A stretch of DNA of 64,000 nt, taken from assembly GCF_036322625.1 (NCBI RefSeq), contig NZ_AP027266.1:3165001-3229000 (forward strand). Reading direction: 5' to 3'. This DNA is from Roseicyclus marinus. Lineage in GTDB: Bacteria; Pseudomonadota; Alphaproteobacteria; Rhodobacterales; Rhodobacteraceae. The position numbers were made by a program, and so were the translations under genes. Shown one piece after another: positions 1 to 9,311 of the stretch (position 1 is its first letter; each line of letters starts with the position of its first letter). The notes under the pieces were generated by a model, which saw nothing but the letters and a program-made list of their open reading frames with translations, was not told the origin of the DNA and did not search any database.

Positions 1-2
1 GG

Positions 3-284
3 CAACCCGATTGGCAGGTCAGACGCGCCAATGGCCGCCTGCCCGCCCCGCCGCATGATCCGACCGGCCACACCTGGCACCACCCCGACGCGCAACTGAT
101 CGACATCACCACGCGCGGCACGGCGGCCATCGTCGGGGGCGGCTACCAAAGCGACATGATCGGCTATGGCGACATCCTGACCGAGGCCGAGATCATCGCC
201 GTCCTGAGCTACATCAAATCGACATGGCCGCCCGAGGTCATCGCCATCCATGACGAGATCAACGCACGCTCCGTGCTGCGGTGA
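3..284 (+). CDS. c-type cytochrome, C-terminal part (cut by window edge)
   Basis: The frame enters at the left edge and runs 93 codons to TGA. The tail has the look of small secreted class I cytochromes c: a PHD-TGHTWHHPD stretch, then GGGY-SDM-GYGDILTEAEI, where the methionine is the likely sixth heme ligand, and a final LSYIKSTWP helix. The CxxCH heme site and signal peptide would lie upstream of the window. Role inferred: periplasmic electron carrier or heme protein of unknown partner. The family is fairly sure, the exact subfamily is not. Confidence 0.75.
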   Translation, partial: QPDWQVRRANGRLPAPPHDPTGHTWHHPDAQLIDITTRGTAAIVGGGYQSDMIGYGDILTEAEIIAVLSYIKSTWPPEVIAIHDEINARSVLR

Positions 285-335
285 CGGGCAGGCCCCGCTG
301 TATCGGGGCCCGCCCACAAGACAGGCGCCTTGGCC

Positions 336-905
336 TCAGACCTCGGCCTCTTCCCGCTGTGAGGAGGCGCGATCGTCGCGCGGGGGGCGGCCGATGACTT
401 CGCGCAGCTCGTCGAGCTCGATGAAATTGTCGGCCTGACGGCGCAGGTCATCGGCGATCATCGGCGGCTGGCTGCGGATCGTGGACACGACCGACACCCG
501 GCACCCCTTGCGCTGCAACGCCTCGACCAGCGGGCGGAAATCGCCATCGCCCGAGAACAGCACGATATGGTCGACGTGATCGGCCGTTTCCATGGCATCG
601 ACCGTCAGCTCGATATCCATGTTGCCCTTGATCTTGCGGCGTCCCTGGCTGTCGGTGAATTCCTTGGCCGGTTTCGTCACCATCGTGAACCCGTTGTAAT
701 GCAACCAGTCCACGAGGGGGCGGATCGGGGAATATTCCTCGTTCTCCAAAAGCGCCGTGTAGTAGAATGCGCGCAACAATTTGCCACGCTGCATGAATTC
801 CTGACGCAAGAGCTTGTAATCTATGTCAAAAGACAAGGCCTTGGCGGCAGCATAGAGGTTGGAGCCATCAATAAACAACGCCAACCGTTCATCACGATAA
901 AACAT
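336..905 (-). CDS. NYN domain (LabA/PIN-like) protein
   Basis: A 189-residue protein of the NYN family, PIN-fold proteins expected to be metal-dependent ribonucleases. The fold's acidic residues are visible: FIDGSN (residues 11-16), GNMDIEL (94-100) and SGDGDFRPL (118-126). The ATG at 905 is chosen because homologous sequence (LALFIDGSNLY) begins just inside it, while upstream codons in the same frame look non-coding and would run into folK. It is divergent from folK across about 105 bases. RNA processing or decay is inferred; no substrate can be named. Confidence 0.85.
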   Translation of the reverse strand: MFYRDERLALFIDGSNLYAAAKALSFDIDYKLLRQEFMQRGKLLRAFYYTALLENEEYSPIRPLVDWLHYNGFTMVTKPAKEFTDSQGRRKIKGNMDIELTVDAMETADHVDHIVLFSGDGDFRPLVEALQRKGCRVSVVSTIRSQPPMIADDLRRQADNFIELDELREVIGRPPRDDRASSQREEAEV

Positions 906-1010
906 TTGCAACTTCCTTGCTGTGTCGGTGCCCACGCCGGAAATTGGCAGGGAGTGAACCTGCCGAACGCATGGCACCAAGGTGCGCCAAAATAGAGATG
1001 GGCAAGAAAC

Positions 1011-1673
1011 GTGCAACCGAAGAGAAACACTCAACCACCCGCCTTGGCCCTCATCGCCTTGGGAGCGAACCTGAACACTGACACTGACAGCCCCGCGCAA
1101 ACCCTGAAAAAGAGCCTTCTCCACCTTTCAGAGAAGGGCGTTTCCGACATCAAGACAAGCCGATTGTTTCGCACGCCCGCCTTTCCTGCGGGTTCCGGCC
1201 CCGATTACGTGAATGCGGCGGCAGGATTTCGCTGGTCCGACACCCCCGAGGCGCTCTTGGCCCTTTTGCATGAGGTCGAGACCGAACTGGGCCGGGTGCG
1301 CGCCGAACGCTGGGGGGCGCGGGTCATCGACCTCGACCTCGTGGCGCTTGGCGACATGCTGCGCCCCGATGCGCAGACACAGGCGCATTGGGCGGCTCTC
1401 CCGCCCGAGCGCGCGGCGCAGGAATTGCCCGACCGCCTGATCCTGCCCCATCCCCGGCTGGCCGAGCGCAGCTTCGTTTTGGTGCCCCTGGCCGATATCG
1501 CCCCCGATTGGCACCACCCCGCCACGGGTCTGGACATCGCCACCATGCTGGCCGCGCGCCCTGCCGCCGAACGGGCCGAGATCACCCCCATTCCCTGGGC
1601 GGGGCAGGATGCCCCCGCAACCAGTGCTCAGAACCCCTGTTCCGGGCTTGTGTTCCGGGGCATCCGGGGATAA
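1011..1673 (+). CDS. folK: 2-amino-4-hydroxy-6-hydroxymethyldihydropteridine diphosphokinase
   Basis: FolK transfers pyrophosphate from ATP to 6-hydroxymethyl-dihydropterin in cytosolic folate synthesis. The family signature is clear: IALGANL near residue 15, the [17 protein letters not shown] stretch (54-70), and [16 protein letters not shown] (100-115), which holds the Mg/ATP-binding acidic residues. [16 protein letters not shown] follows at 145-160. The start is a GTG at 1011; no ATG in frame is better placed. The 220 residues are longer than the E. coli enzyme because of a short insert after residue 120 and a tail. It lies 48 bases before rpoZ on the same strand. Confidence 0.93.
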   Translation: MQPKRNTQPPALALIALGANLNTDTDSPAQTLKKSLLHLSEKGVSDIKTSRLFRTPAFPAGSGPDYVNAAAGFRWSDTPEALLALLHEVETELGRVRAERWGARVIDLDLVALGDMLRPDAQTQAHWAALPPERAAQELPDRLILPHPRLAERSFVLVPLADIAPDWHHPATGLDIATMLAARPAAERAEITPIPWAGQDAPATSAQNPCSGLVFRGIRG

Positions 1674-1720
1674 CAGGGACGCTTATTCCGCTCCCGAGCA
1701 GATTCTGGAGGTGCCTTCGC

Positions 1721-2074
1721 ATGGCCCGCGTCACCGTTGAAGATTGCGTCGACAAGGTTCCCAACCGCTTCGAGCTTGTCATGCTTGCCGCCCACCGCGC
1801 CCGTGAGATCGCGTCCGGCTCGGCCCTGACCATCGACCGCGACAACGACAAGAACCCCGTCGTGGCCCTGCGCGAGATTGCCGAGGAAACGCAAGGCGCC
1901 GACGATCTGCGCGAGCGCCTGATCGAAAGCCACCAGACCCAGATCGAGGTCGACGAACCCGAAGAAGACGCGATGGCGCTGCTTCAGGGTGTGGAGGCGG
2001 ATCGCCCCGCGCGCGACGACATGAGCGAAGAGCAGATGCTGCGCGCCCTCATGGAAGCACAGGGCCAGCGCTGA
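1721..2074 (+). CDS. rpoZ: DNA-directed RNA polymerase omega subunit
   Basis: The 117-residue omega subunit helps fold and hold the beta-prime subunit of RNA polymerase. It opens with [20 protein letters not shown], followed by [12 protein letters not shown], the classic RpoZ N-terminal block. The C-terminal half is an acidic extension (residues 65-117) of the kind found in alphaproteobacteria. GGAGG at 1707-1711 supports the ATG at 1721. It precedes the (p)ppGpp synthetase gene, a pairing known from many proteobacteria. Confidence 0.96.
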   Translation: MARVTVEDCVDKVPNRFELVMLAAHRAREIASGSALTIDRDNDKNPVVALREIAEETQGADDLRERLIESHQTQIEVDEPEEDAMALLQGVEADRPARDDMSEEQMLRALMEAQGQR

Positions 2075-2105
2075 CCGCCATGGCCACCGGCGGGCTGGGA
2101 CAAGA

Positions 2106-4229
2106 ATGATCGACGCCGACGACCTTCTTTCGCTTGTCCGCAACTACAACCCGAAAACCAACGAGGCGCTCCTGAGGGGCGCCTATGCCTATGCGCAGCG
2201 GATGCACGAGGGGCAAACACGCCATTCGGGCGAGCCCTATTTCACCCATCCCGTCGCCGTCGCCGCCATCCTGACCGAACAGCGGCTGGACGATGCCACG
2301 ATCGCCACGGCGCTGTTGCACGACACGATCGAGGATACCAAGGGCACCTATACCGAGATCGAGACGCTCTTCGGCCATGACGTGGCCGAACTGGTCGATG
2401 GCGTCACCAAGCTGACCAACCTGGAACTCTCCAGCCGCGAATCGAAACAGGCCGAGAATTTCCGCAAGCTCCTGATGGCCATGTCCAAGGATCTGCGCGT
2501 GATCCTCGTGAAACTGGCCGACCGCCTGCACAACATGCGCACGATCCGGCACATGAAACCGGAAAAGCAGGCCAAGAAGGCGCATGAGACGATGGACATC
2601 TACGCGCCGCTTGCGGGCCGGATGGGCATGCAATGGATGCGCGAGGAGCTGGAGGACCTGTCCTTCCGCGTCCTGAACCCCGAGGCGCGCACCTCGATCA
2701 TGCGACGCTTCGTGACGCTGCAAAAGGAAACCGGCGACGTCATCCCCCGCATCACCGAGGATATCGAGGCCGTGCTCGACAAGCACGGGCTCAAGGCCGA
2801 TGTCTTTGGCCGCGCCAAGAAACCCTTTTCGATCTGGCGCAAGATGCAGGAAAAGGATCTCGCCTTTTCGCGCCTCTCCGACATCTACGGCTTTCGCATC
2901 ATCACCGGCACCGAGGATGATTGCTACCGCATCCTCGGCGCGATCCACCAGCGCTGGCGCGCGGTTCCGGGGCGGTTCAAGGATTACATCAGCCAGCCCA
3001 AATCGAACGGCTACCGCTCGATCCACACCACCGTGTCGGGCCGCGACGGCAAACGGGTCGAGGTGCAGATCCGCACCCGCCAGATGCATGACGTGGCCGA
3101 ATCGGGCGTGGCCGCGCATTGGTCCTACCGCGACGGCGTCCGGGTCCAGAACCCCTTTGCCGTCGACCCGGCCAAATGGCTCGAAGGTCTGACCGAACGC
3201 TTCGAGACCGCCGAGGACAACGAAGAATTCCTCGAGCACGTCAAGCTCGAGATGTATTCCGACCAGGTGTTCTGCTTCACCCCCAAGGGCGACGTGGTGA
3301 AACTGCCCAAGGGCGCGACCCCCATCGATTTCGCCTATTCGATCCACACGCGGATCGGCCATTCCTGCGTGGGCGCCAAGGTCGACGGCCTGCGCGTGCC
3401 GCTCTGGACGCGTCTGAAAAACGGCCAGTCGATCGAGATCATCACCGCCGAGGGCCAGACCCCGCAAGCCAGCTGGATCGACATCGTGGTCACGGGCCGC
3501 GCCAAGGCCGCGATCCGCCGCATGCTGCGCGAGGAAGACCGCGAACGCTACATCAAGCTGGGTCGCGAACTGGCGCGCGTCGCCTTCGAGCAATTCGGCA
3601 AGAAGGCCACCGACAAGGCGCTCGACACCGCCGCCCGCGCCATAGGCCTCAAGGATGGCGACGAATTGCTGGCGCGGATCGGATCGGCCGAATTGTCCGC
3701 CCGCCGCGTCGTGGCCCGCATCTACCCCGAGCTTGCCGGCCGCACCGAACAGGGCGAGGTCGAAGCCGTGCGCGCCGTCATCGGCCTGCCCTCGGGCACC
3801 GAGATCCGCCGCGCGCAATGCTGCCAACCCGTTCCGGGCGAACGGATCGTGGGCATCACCTATGCCGGGCGCGGGCCCATCGTGCATGCCATCGACTGCG
3901 GCGCGCTGGCCGCCTTCGACACCGCCCCCGAACGCTGGATCGACCTGCACTGGTCCGAAGGCCGCCATGCCGCCGTCCACAACGTGACCATCGATGTCAC
4001 GCTGTCCAACACCAACGGCGCCCTGGGACGGATCTGCACATTGATCGGGGAACAGAACGCCAATATCTCCGACCTGCACTTCATCGACCGCAAGCCGGAT
4101 TTCTTCCGGCTTCTGATCGACGTGGACGTGCGCAATGCGGAACATCTGCATGCGGTCATGATGGCGGTCGAACTTGACAGCGACGTGGCCAGCCTGCAGC
4201 GGTTCCGGGACCTCGAACGCCGCCCTTGA
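2106..4229 (+). CDS. spoT: bifunctional (p)ppGpp synthetase/hydrolase Rel/SpoT
   Basis: A long RelA-SpoT homolog (707 residues) that makes and degrades (p)ppGpp, the stringent alarmone. It has the HD hydrolase domain with LLHDTIED (71-78), so hydrolysis should be intact. The synthetase domain has GRFKDYI (289-295) and SNGYRSIHTT (300-309); the RFKD version of the motif is typical of bifunctional enzymes. A TGS domain spans about 388-445 (VFCFTPKGDVVKLPKGATP) and a C-terminal ACT domain about 630-705. It is the only long Rel seen here and probably serves as the organism's main one. rpoZ lies 31 bases upstream. Confidence 0.95.
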   Translation: MIDADDLLSLVRNYNPKTNEALLRGAYAYAQRMHEGQTRHSGEPYFTHPVAVAAILTEQRLDDATIATALLHDTIEDTKGTYTEIETLFGHDVAELVDGVTKLTNLELSSRESKQAENFRKLLMAMSKDLRVILVKLADRLHNMRTIRHMKPEKQAKKAHETMDIYAPLAGRMGMQWMREELEDLSFRVLNPEARTSIMRRFVTLQKETGDVIPRITEDIEAVLDKHGLKADVFGRAKKPFSIWRKMQEKDLAFSRLSDIYGFRIITGTEDDCYRILGAIHQRWRAVPGRFKDYISQPKSNGYRSIHTTVSGRDGKRVEVQIRTRQMHDVAESGVAAHWSYRDGVRVQNPFAVDPAKWLEGLTERFETAEDNEEFLEHVKLEMYSDQVFCFTPKGDVVKLPKGATPIDFAYSIHTRIGHSCVGAKVDGLRVPLWTRLKNGQSIEIITAEGQTPQASWIDIVVTGRAKAAIRRMLREEDRERYIKLGRELARVAFEQFGKKATDKALDTAARAIGLKDGDELLARIGSAELSARRVVARIYPELAGRTEQGEVEAVRAVIGLPSGTEIRRAQCCQPVPGERIVGITYAGRGPIVHAIDCGALAAFDTAPERWIDLHWSEGRHAAVHNVTIDVTLSNTNGALGRICTLIGEQNANISDLHFIDRKPDFFRLLIDVDVRNAEHLHAVMMAVELDSDVASLQRFRDLERRP

Positions 4230-4308
4230 GACGAGGGGGGGCGCGACGGGTCCAGCGAAAGGGGACGGGTGCCGTTCGCGGCCCCGTCAGGAAGGAAAGA
4301 CGAGGCTG

Positions 4309-4950
4309 GTGTTCAAGCGCCGCGATTCCCGCTCGATCCTGCGCATCGTCACAGAGGCGTTCTGGCCCCGTGGCGGCTGGGTCCGCGCCGCGCAATACGT
4401 CAAGCACCGCATGCGCCGCCTGCCCGGCACCCCCGAACAGATCGCCCGCGGCGTCTTTGCCGGGGCCTTCACCGTCTTTACCCCCTTCTTCGGTCTGCAT
4501 TTCGTCGTGGCGGGTCTTCTGGCCATGGTGATGCGCGGCTCGATCCTCGCAGCCCTCCTGGCCACCTTCCTGGGCAATCCGCTGACCTATGTCCCCATCG
4601 CCTGGATCTCGCTCCAGACCGGGCACTGGATGCTCGGCACCAGCATGCGCGGCAGTCTCGACGATTCGATCTTCTCGAAATTCGGCGCGGCGGCGGGGGA
4701 TCTCTGGCACAATGTCATCGCGATCTTCACCCCCGAGACCGCGCATTGGGACGAACTCCACCGCTTCTATGACGATGTCTTCTTTCCCTGGATGATCGGC
4801 GCGATCATCCCCGGCCTGATCTGCGGCGTGATCTGCTACTACCTCAGCGTCCCGGTGATCCACGCCTATCAGAAACGGCGAACAGCCAGATTGCGAAAGA
4901 AGATGGAAAAGCTGCGCGCACAGGCTGGCGCGGCCCCCGCAAAGCGCTAG
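4309..4950 (+). CDS. DUF2062 domain membrane protein
   Basis: A 213-residue inner-membrane protein of the DUF2062 family. A basic N-terminus is followed by [15 protein letters not shown], a family-typical opening, then hydrophobic segments at about residues 45-100 with [11 protein letters not shown], and a further pair near 165-190. The tail is highly basic. GTG at 4309 is preferred: it follows a purine-rich GGAAGGAAAG and lies where the conserved part begins. It sits between rel and pdxJ, 32 bases before the latter, so co-transcription is likely. Function unknown. Confidence 0.8.
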   Translation: MFKRRDSRSILRIVTEAFWPRGGWVRAAQYVKHRMRRLPGTPEQIARGVFAGAFTVFTPFFGLHFVVAGLLAMVMRGSILAALLATFLGNPLTYVPIAWISLQTGHWMLGTSMRGSLDDSIFSKFGAAAGDLWHNVIAIFTPETAHWDELHRFYDDVFFPWMIGAIIPGLICGVICYYLSVPVIHAYQKRRTARLRKKMEKLRAQAGAAPAKR

Positions 4951-4982
4951 GCTGCATCTCGCAACAAGAAGGGATCGGGACC

Positions 4983-5726
4983 ATGGCGGATCGTCTCCGT
5001 TTGGGCGTGAACATCGACCACGTCGCAACGCTCAGGAACGCGCGGGGCGGCGCCCTGCCCGATCCGGTGCGCGCCGCCGTGATGGCCGAACAGGCCGGGG
5101 CCGACGGCATCACCGCCCACCTGCGCGAAGACCGCCGCCACATCCGCGACGCCGATATCGGCGCGATCATGGGCGCGATCACCATCCCCTTGAATTTCGA
5201 AATGGCCGCCACCCCCGAAATGCAGGCCATCGCCCTGTCGCACCGCCCCCATGCCGCCTGCATCGTCCCCGAACGCCGCGAGGAACGCACCACCGAAGGC
5301 GGGCTCGAGGTTGCGGCGAATGCTACTTGGATGGGCGATTACATCGCGCCGCTGCGCGATGCGGGCTGCCGCGTCTCGCTCTTCATCGCCGCCGATCCCG
5401 CCCAGATCGACGCCGCCGCCCGGATCGGCGCACCGGTCATCGAACTCCATACCGGGGCCTATTGCGATTTCCACGCCGAGGGGGATTTCGCCGCCCGCGA
5501 CGCCGAACTCGCGCGCCTGATCGATGGCGCGAAACAGGCCGCCGATCTGGGGCTCGAGGTCCACATGGGCCATGGTCTGAGCTATGACACCGTCGCCCCC
5601 ATCGCCGCCCTCCCCGAGGTGCGCGAACTCAACATCGGCCATTTCCTGATCGGCGAGGCGGTCTTTGTCGGCCTGCCCCAGGCCATCGCCACGATGCGCG
5701 CCGCCATGGACAAGGCGCGCGGCTGA
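4983..5726 (+). CDS. pdxJ: pyridoxine 5'-phosphate synthase
   Basis: PdxJ condenses 1-deoxy-D-xylulose 5-phosphate with 1-amino-acetone-3-phosphate to give pyridoxine 5'-phosphate, in the DXP-dependent vitamin B6 pathway. The 247-residue TIM barrel starts [18 protein letters not shown] and keeps the family blocks [35 protein letters not shown] and [11 protein letters not shown]. Length matches the family. It follows DUF2062 and precedes a small secreted protein and acpS. Cytosolic. Confidence 0.96.
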   Translation: MADRLRLGVNIDHVATLRNARGGALPDPVRAAVMAEQAGADGITAHLREDRRHIRDADIGAIMGAITIPLNFEMAATPEMQAIALSHRPHAACIVPERREERTTEGGLEVAANATWMGDYIAPLRDAGCRVSLFIAADPAQIDAAARIGAPVIELHTGAYCDFHAEGDFAARDAELARLIDGAKQAADLGLEVHMGHGLSYDTVAPIAALPEVRELNIGHFLIGEAVFVGLPQAIATMRAAMDKARG

Positions 5727-5840
5727 CAGCCCGCCCGATGCCGCGCGGCGCAAGGCGGGGCGCGTTCCCCGATTGCTCTTGCCCAAAAGTTGCGCAAATC
5801 TGAACCCCGCCACGTGGATTCCCTGCCGCCGGAGGGCCCC

Positions 5841-6302
5841 TTGCACATTTCCCCGCTCCTGACGGCCCTGGCCCTCGGCCTCGTGACCTCGCTCTCCCTC
5901 GGGCAGCAGGCCATCGGACAGGCGATCCGCCCCTGCGAGGGGCTGATCGACATCACCATGATCTCCGAGCCCTGGGACAGCTACAGCCGCAGCTATGCCG
6001 AGGGCGCGATCCGCCTGTTCGAGGCCTATGTCGCACCCACGATGGCGGCGGGTGCCGTCATCGGCATCCTGCATCCCCTGCCCGGCGATCCCTATCCGAC
6101 GCGGGTCTGCACGGCGGTCCTTCACGCCGATCCCGCCAATCCCTTCTTCGCCGAGGCGCTCGTCTCCCGGACGACGGCCTCCTATGATCCCGCGCGCGGC
6201 CTGACCCTGCGCGTGCCCGTAAGTTTCCCCGATTTCCGCCAGCCGATCCCGGCGGTCGAGATCACCATCAACCAGGCCACGGGCCAAGTGAGCGCGCGAT
6301 GA
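5841..6302 (+). CDS. small secreted protein of unknown function
   Basis: A 153-residue protein with a hydrophobic leader ([19 protein letters not shown]) and a likely signal-peptidase I site near residue 25, so probably periplasmic. TTG at 5841 is chosen because GGAGG lies at 5831-5835; an in-frame TTG at 5790 lacks such a site. The mature part has two cysteines (in RPCEGL and RVCTAV) that could form a disulfide. Its stop overlaps the acpS start (ATGA), so it is translationally coupled to acpS. I recognise no domain. Confidence 0.65.
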   Translation: MHISPLLTALALGLVTSLSLGQQAIGQAIRPCEGLIDITMISEPWDSYSRSYAEGAIRLFEAYVAPTMAAGAVIGILHPLPGDPYPTRVCTAVLHADPANPFFAEALVSRTTASYDPARGLTLRVPVSFPDFRQPIPAVEITINQATGQVSAR

Positions 6303-6751
6303 TCCTCGGCATCGGAACCGACCTCGCCAATATCGAACGGATCCAGGCCGCGCTCGACCGTTTCGGCGACCGGTTCCGCGCGCGCGTCTTCACCGACACC
6401 GAGCGCCACCGCGCCGAACGTATGAGCGATCCCGCCGCCGTCTACGCCAAACGCTGGGCCGCCAAGGAAGCCTGCTCCAAGGCGCTCGGCACCGGCCTGC
6501 GCATGGGCATCGCCTGGCGCGACATGGCGGTCTCGAACCTGCCCTCGGGCCAACCGGTGATGCAGGTCACCGGCTGGGCCAAGGAACGGCTCGACCAGAT
6601 GACGCCCGAGGGCTACACCGCCATCATCCACGTCAGCCTGACCGACGACCATCCCTGGGCCCAGGCCCATGTGGTGATCGAGGCCCTGCCCAGCCCCGAG
6701 GAAAGCCTCCGCCCCGGATCGGCCCTGCCGCCGCCCCGCACGCTCAGCTGA
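6299..6751 (+). CDS. acpS: holo-[acyl-carrier-protein] synthase
   Basis: AcpS moves the 4'-phosphopantetheine arm of CoA onto apo-ACP. The metal-binding aspartate is in [12 protein letters not shown] (D8) and the second acidic site in [16 protein letters not shown] (E57). At 150 residues it is slightly longer than usual because of a proline-rich tail. The ATG overlaps the stop of the preceding secreted-protein gene; lepB follows after 180 bases. Cytosolic, fatty-acid/ACP maturation. Confidence 0.95.
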   Translation: MILGIGTDLANIERIQAALDRFGDRFRARVFTDTERHRAERMSDPAAVYAKRWAAKEACSKALGTGLRMGIAWRDMAVSNLPSGQPVMQVTGWAKERLDQMTPEGYTAIIHVSLTDDHPWAQAHVVIEALPSPEESLRPGSALPPPRTLS

Positions 6752-6772
6752 CGCCCCGCGCGCCCTTCCCGG

Positions 6773-6798
6773 CTTCATCTTTCCAAAAATATGCACGG
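6773..6798 (-). repeat. dispersed extragenic motif, copy 1 (ATTTTTG/GATGAAG type)
   Basis: Between acpS and lepB the minus strand reads CCGTGCATATTTTTGGAAAG then ATGAAG. It is closely similar to 8512-8539 and 63527-63557 on the plus strand. The AT-rich core stands out from the surrounding DNA. No function is assigned; see findings. Confidence 0.5.
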
Positions 6799-6931
6799 CG
6801 CGACGCGGCCACTCGCCCCAGGCCGGGCAAGCGCCCGCCGAAATCCGCTTGCTTCCTTGACTTGCGCCGGGGGCTGGCCCAAACCCGCCGCAAGCGGCGA
6901 CAGGCGCGGCAACGGACAGGCAGGACGGATC

Positions 6932-7717
6932 ATGGCGGCAGCGGCCAAATCGGACGGTATCTGGGAAACGGTCAAGACGATCGTCTACGCGCTCCTGATC
7001 GCGGGCGTCTTTCGGACGCTCTTCTTCCAGCCCTTCTGGATTCCCTCGGGCTCGATGAAGGACACGCTCCTGATCGGCGACTTCCTCTTCGTCAACAAGA
7101 TGGCCTATGGCTATTCGCGCCATTCCTGCCCCTTCTCCATGTGCCCCTTCGAGGGGCGCATCTTCGGCAGCCTGCCCGACCGCGGCGATGTCGTGGTCTT
7201 CCGCCACCCGACCGAGGGCAGCGATTTCATCAAGCGCGTGATCGGCCTGCCCGGTGACCGGATCCAGGTGATCGACGGGCTTTTGCACATCAACGGCACC
7301 CCGGTCGAACTGACCCCCGAACCGCCCTTCGAGGAAGCCTACGAACGCCAGGGCCCGCAGCAATTGCCGCCGCGCTGCTCCAACGGCCCGGTGGGCGAAG
7401 GCGCGATCTGCCTCAAGGAACGCTTCACCGAAACGCTCCCGAACGGGGTCAGCCATTCGATCCTGAACATCGCCGACGGCGGCCGCGCAGACAACACGCC
7501 CGAATTCACCGTCCCCGAGGATCATGTCTTCGTGATGGGCGACAACCGCGACAATTCGGTCGATTCGCGCTTCCCGCAATCGGTGGGCGGCGTGGGCTTC
7601 GTGCCGATGGAAAACATCCTCGGCCGCGCGGACCGGATCATGTTCTCCTCCGCCGGACAGCGCATGGTCTATTTCTGGACCTGGCGGTCGGACCGCTTCT
7701 TCCGGGCGGTCGAGTGA
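6932..7717 (+). CDS. lepB: signal peptidase I
   Basis: LepB cleaves signal peptides of exported proteins on the periplasmic face of the inner membrane. It has one N-terminal membrane segment (about residues 12-31). The catalytic serine is in [10 protein letters not shown] (S41) and the catalytic lysine in [13 protein letters not shown] (K101), followed by the box [12 protein letters not shown]. At 261 residues it fits alphaproteobacterial LepB. ATG 6932 is used; codons upstream in frame back to 6791 look non-coding. Its stop overlaps the rnc start (GTGA). Confidence 0.95.
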   Translation: MAAAAKSDGIWETVKTIVYALLIAGVFRTLFFQPFWIPSGSMKDTLLIGDFLFVNKMAYGYSRHSCPFSMCPFEGRIFGSLPDRGDVVVFRHPTEGSDFIKRVIGLPGDRIQVIDGLLHINGTPVELTPEPPFEEAYERQGPQQLPPRCSNGPVGEGAICLKERFTETLPNGVSHSILNIADGGRADNTPEFTVPEDHVFVMGDNRDNSVDSRFPQSVGGVGFVPMENILGRADRIMFSSAGQRMVYFWTWRSDRFFRAVE

Positions 7718-8397
7718 AACTGTCGCGCGACCTGACCGATTTCTGCACAAGGCTCGGCCATGACTTCGCCGACCCGGAATGGATCACGCGCGCGCTGACC
7801 CATTCCTCGCTCAGCTCGCCCACCCGCCCCGACAACCAGCGCCTGGAATTCCTGGGCGACCGGGTCCTGGGCCTCGTCATGGCCGAGGCGGTTCTGGCCC
7901 ATGACACCCAGGCCCGCGAAGGCCAACTCGCCCCCCGCTTCAACGCGCTGGTGCGCAAGGAAACCTGCGCCGATGTCGCCCGCGAGATCGACCTGGGCGC
8001 GGTCCTGAGGCTCGGCAAATCCGAGATGTCGACCGGCGGGCGGCGCAAGACCGCGCTTCTGGGCGATGCGATGGAAGCGGTGATCGCCGCCGTCTACATG
8101 GATGGCGGCTTCGACGCGGCCCGCGCCGTCATCCTGCGGCTCTGGGGCGCCCGCGTGGCCGGCGTGGCCGAGGATGCGCGCGACGCCAAGACCGCGCTGC
8201 AGGAATGGGCACAGGCCCGCGGCATGACCCCGCCCGTCTATACCGAGGTCTCGCGCAGCGGCCCTGACCACGCCCCCCTCTTCCAGGTCGAGGCGCGGCT
8301 GTCGGACGGCACCGCCGTCACCGCCGAGGGCCGCGTCAAGCGACAGGCCGAACAGGCCGCCGCCCGCGCGCTGCTGGACCGGCTGGAGCGGGGTTAG
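7714..8397 (+). CDS. rnc: ribonuclease III
   Basis: RNase III cleaves double-stranded RNA in rRNA and mRNA processing. The signature [14 protein letters not shown] is at residues 41-54; a second catalytic block, [14 protein letters not shown], follows near 115; the C-terminal 70 residues are a dsRNA-binding domain ([11 protein letters not shown] to the end). It starts with GTG overlapping the lepB stop, so the two are translationally coupled. In many relatives era follows directly; here two other genes lie between. Confidence 0.96.
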   Translation: MKLSRDLTDFCTRLGHDFADPEWITRALTHSSLSSPTRPDNQRLEFLGDRVLGLVMAEAVLAHDTQAREGQLAPRFNALVRKETCADVAREIDLGAVLRLGKSEMSTGGRRKTALLGDAMEAVIAAVYMDGGFDAARAVILRLWGARVAGVAEDARDAKTALQEWAQARGMTPPVYTEVSRSGPDHAPLFQVEARLSDGTAVTAEGRVKRQAEQAAARALLDRLERG

Positions 8398-8426
8398 GAT
8401 CTAGCCGCCTTGGGGCGGCGACCCGT

Positions 8427-8498
8427 GCGAGGGGGGCTGTCTGCCCCCGCGCATCCCGAAGGGATGGAAAGGCAGGCGAGGGGGGGGCTGTCTGCCCC
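8427..8498. repeat. two GGGGGC-TGTCT-GCCCC hairpin repeats
   Basis: Two near-identical units, GCGAGGGGGGCTGTCTGCCCC at 8427-8447 and the same with one extra G at 8476-8498. Each can fold as GGGGGC-loop-GCCCC(C). They lie just after rnc and immediately before the ATTTTTG motif at 8512. They may act as a 3' hairpin or terminator-like structure for rnc, but no T tract follows the stems. Confidence 0.6.
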
Positions 8499-8511
8499 TC
8501 TCGCGCTCCCC

Positions 8512-8539
8512 CCGAGGATATTTTTGAAACAGAGAAGGG
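8512..8539 (+). repeat. dispersed extragenic motif, copy 2 (ATTTTTG/GATGAAG type)
   Basis: Reads CCGAGGATATTTTTGAAACA then GAGAAGGG, directly after the GGGGGC hairpins and just upstream of the flavoprotein gene at 8542, whose ribosome-binding site (GAAGGGA) it seems to supply. Related to 6773-6798 and 63527-63557. Confidence 0.5.
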
Positions 8540-8541
8540 AA

Positions 8542-9309
8542 ATGGTCGTGGAACGGACAACCCTGATCGTGCTGGCGCATCCCGAGCGCAGGTCCTTCTG
8601 TGGCGCATGGGCCGAGGCGAGCGCGGCGGCAGCTGCGGCGCAAGGCGACCGCGTTCTATGGTCGGATCTCTACGGCATGGGGTTTCATCCTGCCGAGGGG
8701 CCGGGCCGCTACGCTGCGCCGCCTGCGCCTTTCGATGCGCTCAAGGCACAGGAACAGGCGGCAGCCGCGGGCGATCTGCCGCCCGACATCGCGGCGGAGG
8801 TCGACAAGATCCGCACCGCAGACAGGATCGTCTTTCACTTCCCGATCTGGTGGTTCGCGCCGCCTGCCATGCTCAAGGGCTGGTGCGACCGGGCGCTGGT
8901 GCATGGACTGCTGCATGACGTGGACCGCCGCTTCGACACCGGGCTGCTGCGGGGCAAGCGCGCGCTGTTCTGCGTCACCACCGGCGCGCGCGAGACCGAG
9001 GCAGGCCCCGACGGCAAGGAGGGCGAAACCCGGCTCCTGCTCTGGCCGCTGGCCCATACGCTGCGCTATTGCGGGATGGAGGTGGCCGAGCCCCTGATCG
9101 TCCATGGCGTGCACGGCTATCACGAGGGCGCGCGCAAGCGGGCGCTCGAGGCCCGGCTGACGCAGGTTCTGGCCGCTCAAGGCCGGATCCTGGCCGATCT
9201 TGCGCAACGCCCCCTGATGCCCTTCAACGCCGACGCTGATTTCGATGCCGACGGACGGCTAAGGCCCGATGCGCCGAGCCATTGGCCCTTCATCCGGCAC
9301 GATGGCTAG
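8542..9309 (+). CDS. NAD(P)H dehydrogenase (quinone)/flavodoxin-fold oxidoreductase
   Basis: A 255-residue flavodoxin-like protein of the NQO1/MdaB/KefF type, expected to bind FAD or FMN and reduce quinones with NAD(P)H in the cytosol. The opening LIVLAHPERRSFC (8-20) and the block HFPIWWFAPPAMLKGWCDR (99-117) are the family hallmarks, with TTGARETEAGPDGKEG further on. ATG 8542 follows GAAGGGA; upstream in-frame codons pass through the repeat region and are rejected. It stands between rnc and argC, ending 2 bases from the convergent argC. Confidence 0.85.
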   Translation: MVVERTTLIVLAHPERRSFCGAWAEASAAAAAAQGDRVLWSDLYGMGFHPAEGPGRYAAPPAPFDALKAQEQAAAAGDLPPDIAAEVDKIRTADRIVFHFPIWWFAPPAMLKGWCDRALVHGLLHDVDRRFDTGLLRGKRALFCVTTGARETEAGPDGKEGETRLLLWPLAHTLRYCGMEVAEPLIVHGVHGYHEGARKRALEARLTQVLAAQGRILADLAQRPLMPFNADADFDADGRLRPDAPSHWPFIRHDG

Positions 9310-9311
9310 GG

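Noticed and set aside
2049-4151. A 700-codon open frame antisense to rel
   Set aside because: Low-complexity His/Asp/Gly/Ala-rich shadow of the real gene with no domain.
6845-6897. CCGCTTGC/GCAAGCGG inverted repeat before lepB
   Set aside because: The arms are 37 bases apart with no T tract or promoter logic; likely chance in GC-rich DNA.
8427-8498. Direct repeats as a start of a CRISPR array
   Set aside because: Only two G-rich hairpin units, no regular spacers, no cas genes.
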